DNA of 64,000 bases from Robiginitomaculum sp. (GCA_016765135.1 JAESQN010000045.1:1-64000), one strand, 5' to 3'. Counted from the stretch's first letter, positions 35,231 through 45,113 are shown. Program-made: numbers and translations. The notes: generated by a model from the letters alone, not told the origin.

Positions 35231-35575
35231 ATGACATATGTTGTAAAAGACGAATGCATAAAATGCAAATATATGGACTGCGTAGAGGTTTGCCCGGTCG
35301 ATTGTTTTTACGAGGGTGCCAATATGTTGGTCATCCACCCGGACGAATGTATTGACTGCGGAGTTTGCGAGCCGGAATGCCCCATAGACGCCATTGTGCC
35401 TGATACCGAAGATGACAAAGACGGCAAATGGCTCGAGATAAATACCAAATATGCCGAAATATGGCCCAATATCACCATTATGGGCGAGCCACCAAAAGAC
35501 GCAGAAGAATTTGAAGAAGAAACCGGGAAATTTGAAAAATATTTCGATCCCGCCCCAGGCAAAGGCGACCCGTAA
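35231..35575 (+). CDS. fdxA: Seven-iron ferredoxin FdxA
   Basis: A 114-residue ferredoxin with a [3Fe-4S] and a [4Fe-4S] site: [18 protein letters not shown] at the start and [16 protein letters not shown] next (residues 9-57). The C-terminal half is acidic ([16 protein letters not shown]), as in the FdxA family. It transfers electrons at low potential; the natural partners are not known from the sequence. It lies 74 bases after the S4 gene and 156 before carD. Confidence 0.95.
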   Translation: MTYVVKDECIKCKYMDCVEVCPVDCFYEGANMLVIHPDECIDCGVCEPECPIDAIVPDTEDDKDGKWLEINTKYAEIWPNITIMGEPPKDAEEFEEETGKFEKYFDPAPGKGDP

Positions 35576-35657
35576 GGCAGGTTTTGAATGGTTGTGGTAT
35601 ATTCTGCATTTTTGTTGAAAATAATCAATCCACAGGCTAGTTTTTGGGCAAATTTTG

Positions 35658-35666
35658 TGTTATACT
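35658..35666 (+). promoter_or_regulatory. Possible extended -10 promoter of carD
   Basis: TGTTATACT fits an extended -10 element (TGnTATAAT-like). A matching -35 is not clear. It lies 66 bases before the carD ATG. Confidence 0.4.
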
Positions 35667-35731
35667 CTTAAAAAGATACGGCGCGGGTTACCAATAGCTC
35701 GCGTTTTTTGTGTAATAAGGAATATCCATTT

Positions 35732-36382
35732 ATGGCTACGAAGAAAAAATCGGTTGCTGCTAAAAAAGCGGCACCCAAAAAAGTCAAACTTGAGTTCAAA
35801 GCAGGTGATTTTATCGTCTATCCAGCCCACGGTATGGGCCAGGTTGTTGCAATCAAAACCGAAACCGTTGCCGATTTCGAAATAGAAGTTTATGTGGTTT
35901 TGTTTGAGCAAGACAAGATGACCTTGCGCGTGCCTACGGTAAAGGCCAAAAGCTCCAACATGCGCGGTCTGGCAAATGACATGGTGCTCAAAGACGCTTT
36001 TACGACCCTAAAGGGCCGCCCCCGCGTCAAACGAACAATGTGGAGCCGCCGCGCCCAGGAATATGAGGGCAAGATTAACTCTGGTGATCTCTTGCTTCTC
36101 ACCGAAGTGGTGCGGGATTTATACCGTACGGACGAACAGCCGGAACAATCCTATTCCGAGCGCCAACTTTATGAGCGGGCCATAGACCGCATGGTGCGCG
36201 AGGTTGCGGAGATTATGCAAATGGAACGTGGTGCCACTATGGATCATATTCTCGAAACACTGTCTGCAGCTCGCGCTAAAGCAGCCGCCAAGGCGGCCGC
36301 AAAATTTGCCGCAGAAAACCCTGAACTAGCAGCGGAAGCAGAGGAAGAAGACGGTGGAACGGACGGCAAGACTAGCGCTTAG
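35732..36382 (+). CDS. carD: CarD family transcriptional regulator
   Basis: CarD proteins bind the RNA polymerase beta subunit and stabilise open complexes, for example at rRNA promoters. The 216-residue protein starts at ATG 35732 (MATKKKSVAAKK) with AAGGAA upstream; an earlier in-frame start adds eight residues. After a basic N-tail, the RNAP-interaction domain (about residues 22-80) shows FKAGDFIVYPAHGMGQVVAI, then VPTVKAKSSNMRGLA. The C-terminal DNA-binding helical domain contains MWSRRAQEYEGKINSGDLL and RQLYERAIDRMVREVA. The end is an Ala/Glu tail. It is the last gene of the cluster with fdxA. Confidence 0.92.
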   Translation: MATKKKSVAAKKAAPKKVKLEFKAGDFIVYPAHGMGQVVAIKTETVADFEIEVYVVLFEQDKMTLRVPTVKAKSSNMRGLANDMVLKDAFTTLKGRPRVKRTMWSRRAQEYEGKINSGDLLLLTEVVRDLYRTDEQPEQSYSERQLYERAIDRMVREVAEIMQMERGATMDHILETLSAARAKAAAKAAAKFAAENPELAAEAEEEDGGTDGKTSA

Positions 36383-36562
36383 GCAGTTTGATCAACACCG
36401 CCCTTGCCGTGTCAAAGAACGCTTTGATGTTTACATTTTTCGTCTCGGTGGCGTTCATATAACCACGGATACGAAAACCTTCGTGTTGTGTAGCTTGGCA
36501 TGACCGGACGCCAAAGCCCCTATCCACTTTATCATAAATATTTGCAACCAAAACCAACAAAC

Positions 36563-36591
36563 AAAAAAGGCCGGGGAAACCCGGCCTTTTT
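36563..36591. terminator. Bidirectional terminator between carD and the TonB receptor
   Basis: GGCCGGG-GAAA-CCCGGCC forms a 7-bp GC stem, flanked by AAAAAA on one side and TTTTT on the other, so it can stop transcription from both convergent genes. The rest of the 36383-36618 spacer holds no gene that I can support. Confidence 0.92.
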
Positions 36592-36618
36592 CTTATTTCG
36601 CAATATAAATTTTCGAAT

Positions 36619-38868
36619 TTAATAATCGATTTGTAATTCCAGACCAACAACCCGGCCTTTGGCCAATGTTGCAAATGTACCCCCGAGAGGGATGGGGCCC
36701 AATAAGGGTGGCAATGGAGAGATCCCACCGTGCTGGACATTGTTGGTTAGATTTTTACCGTAAAGAGACAAACGCGTCCGGCCATCATTCATGGCCAGGG
36801 TCAGGCCTGCATCTACCCGGTCACCGGCATTGAAAATACCCCGGTTACTATCCGTAAAAGCAGATTCAGCGCGATGAGAATAATTGGCCCGTGCCGTCAG
36901 CATACCAAAATCGCCTAAATCATGATCATAAATAAACCCGATATTCGCAGTAACAGGCGCTAGCCTTGGGATATCCAAAGCCAAATCAACATCATCTACA
37001 ATCCCGTCCCCGGAAATATCAAACAAGAGTGTCCGATAATCTCCATCCTGGAGGCCGAGCGATGCATCGATTAAAAAACTGTCACTAACGATCAATTGGC
37101 CTTCAATTTCCAGACCCAATATCTCGGCGTCTCCGGTATTGCGAATGATCTGCACTACACCAGCAGTAGCATCTGGCAAATTGATTTCGCGCTGCAAATC
37201 CTGAACGAGGGTTCTGTAAACGGCTGCATTTAGCCGCGCCAAACCGGGCCAATCTTTCTTCAGACCAACTTCGATCGTGTCCACTTGTTCATCGCGAAAT
37301 GGTCCTGGACTTCCGGCTGGTGACGTGTTGCGGAAATTAAACCCGCCAGCTCTGAAAGCCCGTTTCCAGTTCGCATAAACCTGTACATCTTCATTGGCGG
37401 CATATTGAACGCCAAGTGTTGGTGACCAGTTTGAAGATACGAAATTGCCATCATCTTGCGGGCCGGGGAAATCCGGGGTACAGGTGCCGCCGATTACACT
37501 ACATGGAGCGTTAACGTTGCGAAATAGCGATGTGATCAATGCATCCTTAGTTTCGTCAGTATAGCGAACGCCTGCTGTCAATGTAAGCTGGTCGTTTACG
37601 TTGAAATCAATATTGGCAAAGACACCAAATGTTTCGTGATCTTGTTCACCGCCACCACTTTGGGTTAAGGCTGGCGCGCCTGTCGGCGTTAACAAACCAA
37701 GAAGGTTGCGAGTTTCATCATATCCTAGGTTTTGCTTAAAATAGAACAAGCCCGTTGTCAGATCGACCCGGTCAAATGTGCCCGCATAACGTAGCTCATT
37801 TGAAATTTGGTCCTGGTCCGTCGCGAATGTGGCGTTGAATATAGAAAGGGGGGTCGAATCGATATCGCTAAGGCCGTCTTGGTTAAATTGCCGCCAGGCG
37901 AGAATATTGGTGATGGTACCGTCGCCAAAGGCCACATCAAAATTGGCCTCGAGATTTGCACTATACCATTCCGCATCCGTAAATCCGGGCTCGTCAATAG
38001 AAACATCGAAACTATTGCGGTCAAAATTGACAACTTGGCCATCAACACCAAATCCGTTGGTGTGGGACTGGCCCACGGGTCCGTCACCACCCGACTGGCC
38101 ATATTCAAATTTGGCTATAAATTGGCTGTTTGGTGTCGGTTCAAACTTAAATGATGGGCGAACGATAAATGTGTCCGCCTTACCAATATTAGAGCCGTCA
38201 AACCCGTTTTCGAACCAACCCTCATCGTTATTGTAATACACCGCCAATTTACCAGCAAGTTTGTCTTCTATGATCGGCCCGGTTACAGAGCCCATAGCAT
38301 AATAATTTGCGCCTGTACCGCGCAGGCCGGACTCGACCGCAAATTTGGCTTTTACGCCAAAATCAAAGCTTGGATCAGCCGTATTGATCAAAACCGCACC
38401 GCCCGTGACGTTTTTCCCGAACAAAACCCCTTGTGGGCCGCGCAAAACCTCAATGGATTCGAGGTCAAATGTATCAAATATGACACCGCCATTAATACCC
38501 AAATACATTCCGTCGACAAATACGCCGACGGCTGGATCGATAGAAGGAATGGACGAGTTTACACCCAAGCCACGAATGGAAAAATTGGCCGTGCCCCGGG
38601 CTGTGCCGATATCATCAAGCGCCACATTTGGTATTTTAAAGCTAAGCCCAGAAATGTCGCGTATTTGCAAAGCATTAAGCTGGTCAGCGCCGTAAGCCAC
38701 CATGGCAATGGGCACGTCCTGCACATTTTCCCCGCCGGCCTTTTTGGTCGCGGTAACGATGATCTCGTCAGTAATGGTACTAATTGAGCTTTGCGCAAAG
38801 GCAGTGCTTGTGGTGCCCATGAGCAGGGCTGCAAGCAATGTGCCTGTTGTTGTTCGTGTATTTATCAT
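36619..38868 (-). CDS. TonB-dependent outer-membrane receptor
   Basis: A receptor of 749 residues, starting at ATG 38868 (MINTRTTTGTLLAALL), which has GGGGA eight bases upstream and a signal peptide ending at about AFA-QSS. An in-frame extension to 39027 lacks signal-peptide character. A TonB box-like DEIIVTATKK is followed by the plug domain (VQDVPIAMVAYGADQL ... GPQGVLFGKNVTGGAVLI) and a 22-strand barrel with C-terminal LELQIDY. It would import a large substrate using TonB energy. The substrate is not clear; the type, with FRAGGFNFRN and a phenylalanine-rich barrel, resembles sphingomonad receptors. It is divergent from a GMC oxidoreductase, which may act on the imported compound. Confidence 0.9.
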   Translation of the reverse strand: MINTRTTTGTLLAALLMGTTSTAFAQSSISTITDEIIVTATKKAGGENVQDVPIAMVAYGADQLNALQIRDISGLSFKIPNVALDDIGTARGTANFSIRGLGVNSSIPSIDPAVGVFVDGMYLGINGGVIFDTFDLESIEVLRGPQGVLFGKNVTGGAVLINTADPSFDFGVKAKFAVESGLRGTGANYYAMGSVTGPIIEDKLAGKLAVYYNNDEGWFENGFDGSNIGKADTFIVRPSFKFEPTPNSQFIAKFEYGQSGGDGPVGQSHTNGFGVDGQVVNFDRNSFDVSIDEPGFTDAEWYSANLEANFDVAFGDGTITNILAWRQFNQDGLSDIDSTPLSIFNATFATDQDQISNELRYAGTFDRVDLTTGLFYFKQNLGYDETRNLLGLLTPTGAPALTQSGGGEQDHETFGVFANIDFNVNDQLTLTAGVRYTDETKDALITSLFRNVNAPCSVIGGTCTPDFPGPQDDGNFVSSNWSPTLGVQYAANEDVQVYANWKRAFRAGGFNFRNTSPAGSPGPFRDEQVDTIEVGLKKDWPGLARLNAAVYRTLVQDLQREINLPDATAGVVQIIRNTGDAEILGLEIEGQLIVSDSFLIDASLGLQDGDYRTLLFDISGDGIVDDVDLALDIPRLAPVTANIGFIYDHDLGDFGMLTARANYSHRAESAFTDSNRGIFNAGDRVDAGLTLAMNDGRTRLSLYGKNLTNNVQHGGISPLPPLLGPIPLGGTFATLAKGRVVGLELQIDY

Positions 38869-38995
38869 AAGGATGTCCCCTGTAACTTTATCGCCCCTTT
38901 GGCGATGTGTGGTTATCGGGATTTCTATCAAAATTTCTCCATAAAACAAGCACATACGCAACTTTTTCGCCGTTTTGCTTTCGTGTGTGACAATA

Positions 38996-39032
38996 TTGAA
39001 CCAGTCATAGAGAGTTGAACCAGTCATAGAGA
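38996..39032. repeat. Two 18-bp direct repeats upstream of the TonB receptor
   Basis: TTGAACCAGTCATAGAGA occurs at 38996-39013 and 39015-39032, a period of 19 bp. A related pair, TTTTGGGGAAACT and ATTTCGGGGAAACT, follows at 39035-39062. They lie in the 317-bp divergent spacer between the receptor and the GMC oxidoreductase, which contains no gene. A regulator binding site is possible, and so is a simple duplication. Confidence 0.6.
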
Positions 39033-39185
39033 CTGTTTTGGGGAAACTATTTCGGGGAAACTGTTTCGTAGTTTCCAGCTTTGTTGTCTTTCACAAACAA
39101 CTTGGCCCTATGCAAATTTACTCATATGCGCGACTGTCGATGCCTGCTACACTGAAACAATAAAATTGATGCTAGGGGAAAACTA

Positions 39186-40796
39186 ATGTCCGCAACCAAA
39201 CTTGATGGCCAATTTGATTACGTCATTATTGGCGGTGGTTCGGCCGGATGTACATTGGCCGGGCGGTTGAGCGAAGACCCGGACGCAAGCGTCTGCCTGT
39301 TGGAAGCCGGGCCAAAAGATGATCATTTTACCATAAATGTACCCGCCGGAGCCGCCGCAATCATGCCCAAGCCCGGCAAGTTTAACTGGGGGTTTGAAAC
39401 CATTGCCCAAAAAGGTTTAAACGGGCGCAAGGGTTATCAGCCGCGCGGCAAAACCCTGGGCGGGTCTTCGTCGATCAATGCCATGATTTATATTCGCGGT
39501 CACAAAAGCGATTATGACAATTGGGTGAAAATGGGCGCAAAAGGCTGGAGTTGGAAAGATGTACTCCCCTATTTCAAAAAATCGGAAAACCGCGAGGCGG
39601 GCGGCAACGCGCTACGTGGTAAGGACGGCCCGCTCAATGTCGCCAAATTGCGTTCACCAAACCCGACCGCCGAGTATTATCTGGACGCTTGCGCCGAACT
39701 ACAGCTCCCCAAAACCGATGATTTTAACGGCGGAAAATTTGAAGGCACGGGCCGGTATGAGGTCACACAAAAAGACGGTCAGCGTTTCAGCGCCGCCAAA
39801 GCTTACCTCACCCCCAACCTTGAGCGTCCTAACCTAACGGTCATTACGGAGGCAACCACCACCAAGATCAATATCAAAGACGGGTGCGCTACGGGCGTGG
39901 AGTGCCAAATCGGCGGCGACCTTCAAACCATCACCGCCAACAAAGAAGTGCTGGTGTGCGGCGGTGCCTTTGCTTCGCCCCAAATTTTGCTCTTGTCAGG
40001 TATTGGCGACAAGGACGAGTTGCGCGAACTTGGTATCGACACCGTACATCACCTGCCAGGTGTCGGCAAAAACCTGCACGACCATATTGATTATATTATC
40101 TCATATAAATCCCCAAACACCGACACACTTGGTTATTCTGCTGTCGGGGTTTTCAAAGCCGTTAAGGCTATATTTGAATACCGCAAACACAAAACCGGGA
40201 TATTCACCTCCAATTTCGCCGAGGTCGGGGGATTTTACAAATCCAGCCCCAATGTCAAAGTGCCGGATTTACAAACCCATTTTGTCGTTGGCATTGTTGA
40301 TGACCATGCCCGTAAATCCCATTGGGGCCACGGCTATTCCTGTCATGTTTGTGTGCTGCGGCCCAAATCCAGAGGCACTGTCAAATTGGCCAGTAGTGAC
40401 CCGTTCGCCGCTCCGCTCATTGACCCAGCTTTTCTTGAAAACGACGAGGATATGGAGGTCTTGCTAAAAGGCGTCAAACAAATCGACCAGATATTAAAGT
40501 CCCCGGCCTTTGACCCCGTGCGCGGCAAGCGCTTGTATTCCGCCGACAATATGTCCGACGATGACTGGCGCGAGGAAATCCGCACCCGCGCCGATACGGT
40601 CTATCATCCGGTCGGCACTTGCAAGATGGGTACGGACAAAATGGCCGTAGTAGACCCGGAACTCAAAGTGCGCGGGCTTAAACATTTACGGGTCATAGAC
40701 GCATCCGTCATGCCGCAAGTCATTTCCGGCAACACCAACGCCCCCACCATAATGATCGCGGAAAAAGCGGCGGATATGATCAAGGCGGATGCTTAA
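39186..40796 (+). CDS. GMC family FAD-dependent alcohol/choline dehydrogenase
   Basis: A 536-residue glucose-methanol-choline oxidoreductase. The ADP-binding motif is GGGSAG (16-21). GMC signature 1 is KTLGGSSSINAMIYIRG, signature 2 includes GAFASPQILLLSGIGD and the catalytic histidine lies in YHPVGTCKMG; a final NTNAPTIMIAEKAADMI block closes the protein. It oxidises an alcohol with FAD and passes electrons onward. It is closest in look to BetA/AlkJ-like enzymes; the substrate cannot be told. It is divergent from the TonB receptor. No signal peptide is seen. Confidence 0.9.
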   Translation: MSATKLDGQFDYVIIGGGSAGCTLAGRLSEDPDASVCLLEAGPKDDHFTINVPAGAAAIMPKPGKFNWGFETIAQKGLNGRKGYQPRGKTLGGSSSINAMIYIRGHKSDYDNWVKMGAKGWSWKDVLPYFKKSENREAGGNALRGKDGPLNVAKLRSPNPTAEYYLDACAELQLPKTDDFNGGKFEGTGRYEVTQKDGQRFSAAKAYLTPNLERPNLTVITEATTTKINIKDGCATGVECQIGGDLQTITANKEVLVCGGAFASPQILLLSGIGDKDELRELGIDTVHHLPGVGKNLHDHIDYIISYKSPNTDTLGYSAVGVFKAVKAIFEYRKHKTGIFTSNFAEVGGFYKSSPNVKVPDLQTHFVVGIVDDHARKSHWGHGYSCHVCVLRPKSRGTVKLASSDPFAAPLIDPAFLENDEDMEVLLKGVKQIDQILKSPAFDPVRGKRLYSADNMSDDDWREEIRTRADTVYHPVGTCKMGTDKMAVVDPELKVRGLKHLRVIDASVMPQVISGNTNAPTIMIAEKAADMIKADA

Positions 40797-41026
40797 AGCA
40801 TTTCGCATTTAGGGTCTTCATTCACTCGCCGTCCAAATACGTCCTGTTGATTAGTGAGGGATATAGATGTCTTCACCGTCACAGCATGCTCCGTGTGATT
40901 GCACGTGGTGTGACTTGGGAACACCACAAGCCAATCACCTGTCCTTCGGCTCATAATCCTCAAATACTACCTAAAAACTCTTCAAATTTCATTGGATAAA
41001 GGCACCGTGTCTATTAGAGTTAGTTT

Positions 41027-41569
41027 ATGGCAAGAAAATTCACAATTATGGCAGTCCAGAACGATGAACTTGGTACTTTGCGCTCGCTTGCTGAAGATAC
41101 ATTTATCGACACTTTTGCTGAGGCTAACTCACCTGAAAACATTGCTGCCTATACATCAAAAACATTTTCTTTGGAGCAAGTTTCAAATGAGTTTCATCTA
41201 CGAGATTCACATTTTTTCTTTGCCCGTTTGGACGGCGAAATTGCGGGTTATTTGAAACTTAACACAAGATTGGCTCAAACAGAGCAAGGGCTAGAAAATG
41301 CAATGGAGGTAGAGCGTATATACGCCAAGCGTGCTTTTCAAGGCAAGGGGATTGGAAAAGCTCTGATGCAAAAATCTATAAAAGTAGCCAATAACAAGAA
41401 TGTAGATTGGTTATGGCTTGGTGTTTGGGAGAAGAATACACGCGCTATCGAATTTTACCAAAGGCAAGGGTTCCAAATATTTGGGCAACATGGTTTTTTT
41501 ATGGGCAATGAATTACAGCATGATATTTTGATGAAACTTACAATAAAAAACAACAGTACAAAACACTAA
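41027..41569 (+). CDS. GNAT family N-acetyltransferase
   Basis: A 180-residue acetyltransferase. Motif A is VERIYAKRAFQGKGIGKALM, and motif B is LGVWEKNTRAIEFYQRQGF. The pattern fits PaiA-like enzymes that acetylate polyamines, but the substrate is not certain. Met8 (41048) is an alternative start. It stands alone between the GMC oxidoreductase and the convergent upp gene. Codons are more A/T-rich than those of the neighbours. The 230 bases before it hold nothing recognised. Confidence 0.82.
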   Translation: MARKFTIMAVQNDELGTLRSLAEDTFIDTFAEANSPENIAAYTSKTFSLEQVSNEFHLRDSHFFFARLDGEIAGYLKLNTRLAQTEQGLENAMEVERIYAKRAFQGKGIGKALMQKSIKVANNKNVDWLWLGVWEKNTRAIEFYQRQGFQIFGQHGFFMGNELQHDILMKLTIKNNSTKH

Positions 41570-41619
41570 CTCCCCCTCCTGCCCCCAACCCAGCCAAAAA
41601 CAACACATATGATTAAACA

Positions 41620-41656
41620 CGAAAACGGCTCACGCCTATCTTGGGAGCCATTTTCG
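41620..41656. terminator. Bidirectional terminator-like hairpin between GNAT and upp
   Basis: CGAAAACGGCTC and GAGCCATTTTCG pair across a 13-base loop with one mismatch. Either strand would end in a short T run. It lies 50 bases after the GNAT stop. Confidence 0.6.
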
Positions 41657-41794
41657 TTCCCGCACCCTGCTTCGCCTCTTGATGTTTCCTGGTCGTCGCT
41701 TGCAGGGTTTGCGTTGTCCTTCTTTGTTTGGGGCCAGCGTCCGGATAATTGGGGTCACCCTCTCCCCATTAAACGCAAGGATGTTATCAAACCT

Positions 41795-42418
41795 CTATTT
41801 GGTACCAAACAGCTTATCGCCCGCATCGCCTAGGCCCGGAATGATATAGCCGTTTTCATTGAGATGGTCGTCAACTGCCGTCACATAAATATCTACGTCT
41901 GGATGTTTTTCCTGTACGGCTTTGATGCCCTCGGGTGCGGCCACCAGGAACAGACCTCTGATACTGGTACAGCCCGCCTGCTTGAGCAAATCCACAGTGG
42001 CTATAAATGTGCCGCCCGTGGCCAACATGGGGTCAACGATAAGCGCCGTGCGCTCCGCAATCTTTGGGGCCAGCTTGGCGTAGTACTCCACCGGCATTAA
42101 AGTTTCTTCGTCGCGGTAAAACCCGACGACGCTAATCCTCGCGCCGGGCAACAGCTTAATCACCCCGTCCATCATCCCAAGCCCGGCCCGCAAAATGGGA
42201 ACCAGCGTAATTTTTTTGCCGGCAATTTGTTGCACCTGGGTGTCGCCGCTCCATGTGGTGATGGTGCGCGGCTCCAAAGCGAAATCACTGGTCGCCTCAT
42301 AGGTCAAGAGCATGGAGATTTCACTGGCCAATTCCCGGAAATCCTTGGTGGAAATATCATCGGCCCTGAGTAGCCCGAGTTTGTGTTGGATAAGCGGATG
42401 TTTGGCAATGTGAAGCAT
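41795..42418 (-). CDS. upp: Uracil phosphoribosyltransferase
   Basis: Upp salvages uracil to UMP using PRPP. The start is ATG 42418 ([20 protein letters not shown]), with AAGGA upstream; an earlier in-frame start adds 12 residues of no family character. The 207-residue protein has [10 protein letters not shown]-type ([13 protein letters not shown]) uracil-loop residues, the PRPP-binding DPMLATGGT and the C-terminal [19 protein letters not shown]. All family hallmarks are present. It appears to be single. Confidence 0.95.
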   Translation of the reverse strand: MLHIAKHPLIQHKLGLLRADDISTKDFRELASEISMLLTYEATSDFALEPRTITTWSGDTQVQQIAGKKITLVPILRAGLGMMDGVIKLLPGARISVVGFYRDEETLMPVEYYAKLAPKIAERTALIVDPMLATGGTFIATVDLLKQAGCTSIRGLFLVAAPEGIKAVQEKHPDVDIYVTAVDDHLNENGYIIPGLGDAGDKLFGTK

Positions 42419-42589
42419 GGCGGTGTCCTTTGTGATATTTAAGTACGGTAGCACGTAATAGCTAATTTACAAAACCAGTATCAATTCAAACACCCTCTTT
42501 CTGATCGTCACCAATATAACATCAATCAAATACCAAAAACGCCTATGGGCCGAAAAAGGAGCGCTTATTCGCGGCAATATGGATAAGCA

Positions 42590-43165
42590 TTAGGGCGTAG
42601 CAACAGGCGCAGGGCAACTAATGCCGGAGCCGCCTATATTGCAATAGCCGGACGGGTTTTTGGCTAGATATTGTTGGTGGTAATCTTCGGCTGGATAATA
42701 GTCCGGAGCCGGGCCAATCTCTGTGGTCAGCGGGTTTTTGCCGCTGGCCGCATAGGCCGAGTCGTAGCGCCGCTTGGCGTCTAATGCCTGCGTGTTTTGC
42801 GCATCATTATAGGTGAAAATTACGCTGCGATATTGTGTGCCTACGTCGCCGCCCTGGCGATTGCCCTGGGTCGGGTCATGGTTTTCAAAGAAAATTTTCA
42901 GTAGCTCCGTGTAGGGAATGACATCTGGCGAAAACACAATATGCACCAGTTCCGCATGACCTGTAGCGCCAGTACAAACTTGCTCATAGCTTGGGTTTTT
43001 ACCTGTACCATCACCGTAACCAACAGAGGTCACATACACCCCGCCCGTCTGCCAAAACAAACGCTCCGCACCCCAAAAACAGCCCATACCAAACAAAGCC
43101 TGTTCAAGACCGGACGGGTAGTCCGTGTACATATTGCGGCCATTTATGTGGTGTAAGCTTTGCAT
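42590..43165 (-). CDS. msrA: Peptide methionine sulfoxide reductase MsrA
   Basis: MsrA reduces methionine-S-sulfoxide in proteins or free form. The 191-residue protein has the catalytic GCFWG (28-32, Cys29) and the blocks TGHAELVHIVF, HDPTQGNRQGGDVGTQYRS and PAEDYHQQYLAKNP. A C-terminal CNIGGSGISC may supply the recycling cysteines. No signal peptide is seen. Met12 (43132) is a possible alternative start. The start lies only a base beyond the stop of the N-formylglutamate amidohydrolase gene, so the two are likely one transcript. Confidence 0.94.
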   Translation of the reverse strand: MQSLHHINGRNMYTDYPSGLEQALFGMGCFWGAERLFWQTGGVYVTSVGYGDGTGKNPSYEQVCTGATGHAELVHIVFSPDVIPYTELLKIFFENHDPTQGNRQGGDVGTQYRSVIFTYNDAQNTQALDAKRRYDSAYAASGKNPLTTEIGPAPDYYPAEDYHQQYLAKNPSGYCNIGGSGISCPAPVATP

Positions 43166-43166
43166 A

Positions 43167-43919
43167 TCAATCTCGTATAAAGCTATTTAGAGCTTCGGTC
43201 AAACGTTTGGCCACAACCAAAGCTTTGGCCTCAGTATCGATCAAGTCCTGACGGACTTCCAAGGTGGTATGGCGTAGCCCACGGGCAATCACATGGCGGT
43301 CCATAGTGTAATTTAGCTCTAGCGCAGAATAGGGCTGGTTTAGCTCAACTTTGTAGGGGTGGACTTGTTCAATGGCCGCTTTGATGCGCTCGGCCTTATC
43401 CGGGTCGGCTTTCCATAAAAGCCCGATATCCAAGTCACGTTTCTGGCCGCTAGCCATTTCAGGCGTAAAGCTGTGAATGGAAATAATCAACGGATCAACG
43501 TGCCGACTTTGGGCCGCGTCAAGTGCGTCTTCAAGTGCTTGATGGTAAGGCCCATAGAGATGCTCAATGCGGGTTTTTATGTCCGCATCGCTTAGATTTT
43601 GATTGCCAGGAATGGGGGTGTTATCACTTATAAGCGGGATGCTGCCCGCTTGACCGACAGCACGGTTGGGATCGATCAAGAGCCGCGAAAACCCGGCCAA
43701 CAAACCTGCCGCGCCAAAGGTTTTGCAAAACAGTCTGGTCAACGTCTCCGCGCCAATGTCCCAGGCAATATGTCGGGATAAATCCGCGTCCGACAGCCCC
43801 AGATTGTTGTAAACCGCCGGGATATGATTGGTGGCATGGTCACAAAATACAAATACCCCAGAACAAGATCCAGAACGGTATTTGGCTGGCAGAGTTATGA
43901 AGGGGGCATCATTGAACAT
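43167..43919 (-). CDS. N-formylglutamate amidohydrolase family protein
   Basis: A 250-residue enzyme of the HutG-like family that releases formate from N-formylglutamate in histidine degradation. Visible blocks are FVFCDHATNHIP (metal and substrate region), DPNRAVGQAGSIP, IISIHSFTPEM and the carboxylate-rich C-terminus LELNYTMDRHVIARGLRHTTLEVRQDLI. No other hut gene is nearby, so a different N-formyl or acyl amidase role is possible. It is followed by msrA and preceded, at 60 bases, by a YbdK-like ligase. Confidence 0.87.
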   Translation of the reverse strand: MFNDAPFITLPAKYRSGSCSGVFVFCDHATNHIPAVYNNLGLSDADLSRHIAWDIGAETLTRLFCKTFGAAGLLAGFSRLLIDPNRAVGQAGSIPLISDNTPIPGNQNLSDADIKTRIEHLYGPYHQALEDALDAAQSRHVDPLIISIHSFTPEMASGQKRDLDIGLLWKADPDKAERIKAAIEQVHPYKVELNQPYSALELNYTMDRHVIARGLRHTTLEVRQDLIDTEAKALVVAKRLTEALNSFIRD

Positions 43920-43979
43920 AAGCGAGACTTTTATGGCGGAATGTGGTGCGGGTAAACCCCTAATCCTCTCTAATTCTTG

Positions 43980-45113
43980 CTAATCAAGGCCCATGACAGT
44001 TTCTTCAACTAGGTGATCAACAACCGTTTTAAGCGCGGCTTGCTTTTCCGCGCCGCACGCCATTTCGCGCTCATAAATTTCGACCTGGCGACATGCACTT
44101 GACCCACGCTCAACAATAGTACGGGCATGGAGAAGTTCGCGCTCGCAGCCCAGCGCCTGCGCATGTTGCAACAAAAATCCGATCAACTCCTCAAGCAATT
44201 CCCGGTAAGCAATACACTTGCCCTTGCCAAAATCGATCAAAGAACCCGTCACGCCAAACCGCTGGGCCAGCCATCTGTTCTCGGCAATCAGCAGCGCCGG
44301 ATAGGTGCGCCATTTTATATTGCGCTGTTTGAGATGAATAAACATGCGGGTCAGGCATTGATATATGGCGACAATGGCCAGGGTGTCTTCAAGCCGGGTA
44401 CACATGTCCGACACCCTGGTCTCCAGGGTCGGAAAGCGCACGCTTGGCCTGATATCCCACCAGATTTTACTGGCGTCCTCAATAACCCCGGCCCCGCTCA
44501 GCATGCCCACTAGTTTTTCGTATTCCTCTATGGAACCCATAGCTTCGGGGATGCCCGTGCGCGGCATGCCGTCAAACACGGACAGGCGATAAGATTTCAT
44601 GCCCATAATATCCCCTTCCCAAAACGGCGACGAGGTGGACAGCGCCAGCATATGGGGTAAAAAATACCGCATCTGGTTCATGACATCGATGCGCATGGAC
44701 GGATCCAAAATGCCCACATGCACATGGGTGCCGCAAATCAGCATCCGGCGAATGGCCCCTTGCAAGTCTTCGTTCATTTTGGAATAGCGCTCGCCTTTAG
44801 TTGGTTTTTGCGCCCGCCAGGTCGTAAACGGATGGGTCGAGGCCGCCATCAGGCGCAAATCATGGTCAATAGCAATTCTTGCCAACGTCGAGCGCATATG
44901 GGTCAAATGTTCACGGGCTTCGGAGACATTATTGCACACCGGAGTGGCGATTTCGATCTGACACCGCAGAAATTCCGGGGTCACACAATCCCCAAGCGCT
45001 TTCTTGCAAGCCGGGAAAAACGCATCTGGCGGGTCGGCCGCAGCATCGCCCGTCTCGGCGTCAACCACCAAATATTCCTCTTCAACCCCCAATGTCAGCA
45101 CATCATCAACCAT
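43980..45113 (-). CDS. YbdK family carboxylate-amine ligase (GCS2-like)
   Basis: A 377-residue member of the glutamate-cysteine ligase 2 family. The start is ATG 45113 (MVDDVLTLGVEEEYLVVDAE), preceded by GGGGG; an earlier in-frame start adds seven residues. Typical motifs are GVEEEYLV, the CQIEIATPVC segment, ICGTHVHVG, WWDIRPSVRFPTLETRV and the C-terminal ARTIVERGSSACRQ. Members form weak gamma-glutamyl-type amide bonds; the physiological substrates are not established. The gene precedes the amidohydrolase in the same direction. Confidence 0.88.
   Translation of the reverse strand: MVDDVLTLGVEEEYLVVDAETGDAAADPPDAFFPACKKALGDCVTPEFLRCQIEIATPVCNNVSEAREHLTHMRSTLARIAIDHDLRLMAASTHPFTTWRAQKPTKGERYSKMNEDLQGAIRRMLICGTHVHVGILDPSMRIDVMNQMRYFLPHMLALSTSSPFWEGDIMGMKSYRLSVFDGMPRTGIPEAMGSIEEYEKLVGMLSGAGVIEDASKIWWDIRPSVRFPTLETRVSDMCTRLEDTLAIVAIYQCLTRMFIHLKQRNIKWRTYPALLIAENRWLAQRFGVTGSLIDFGKGKCIAYRELLEELIGFLLQHAQALGCERELLHARTIVERGSSACRQVEIYEREMACGAEKQAALKTVVDHLVEETVMGLD

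Noticed and set aside
36372-36530. A minus-strand frame ending near carD with protein-like text (GFRIRGYMNATETKN)
   Set aside because: It overlaps the carD stop, the terminator and the receptor 3' end, has no good start, and I recognise no family.
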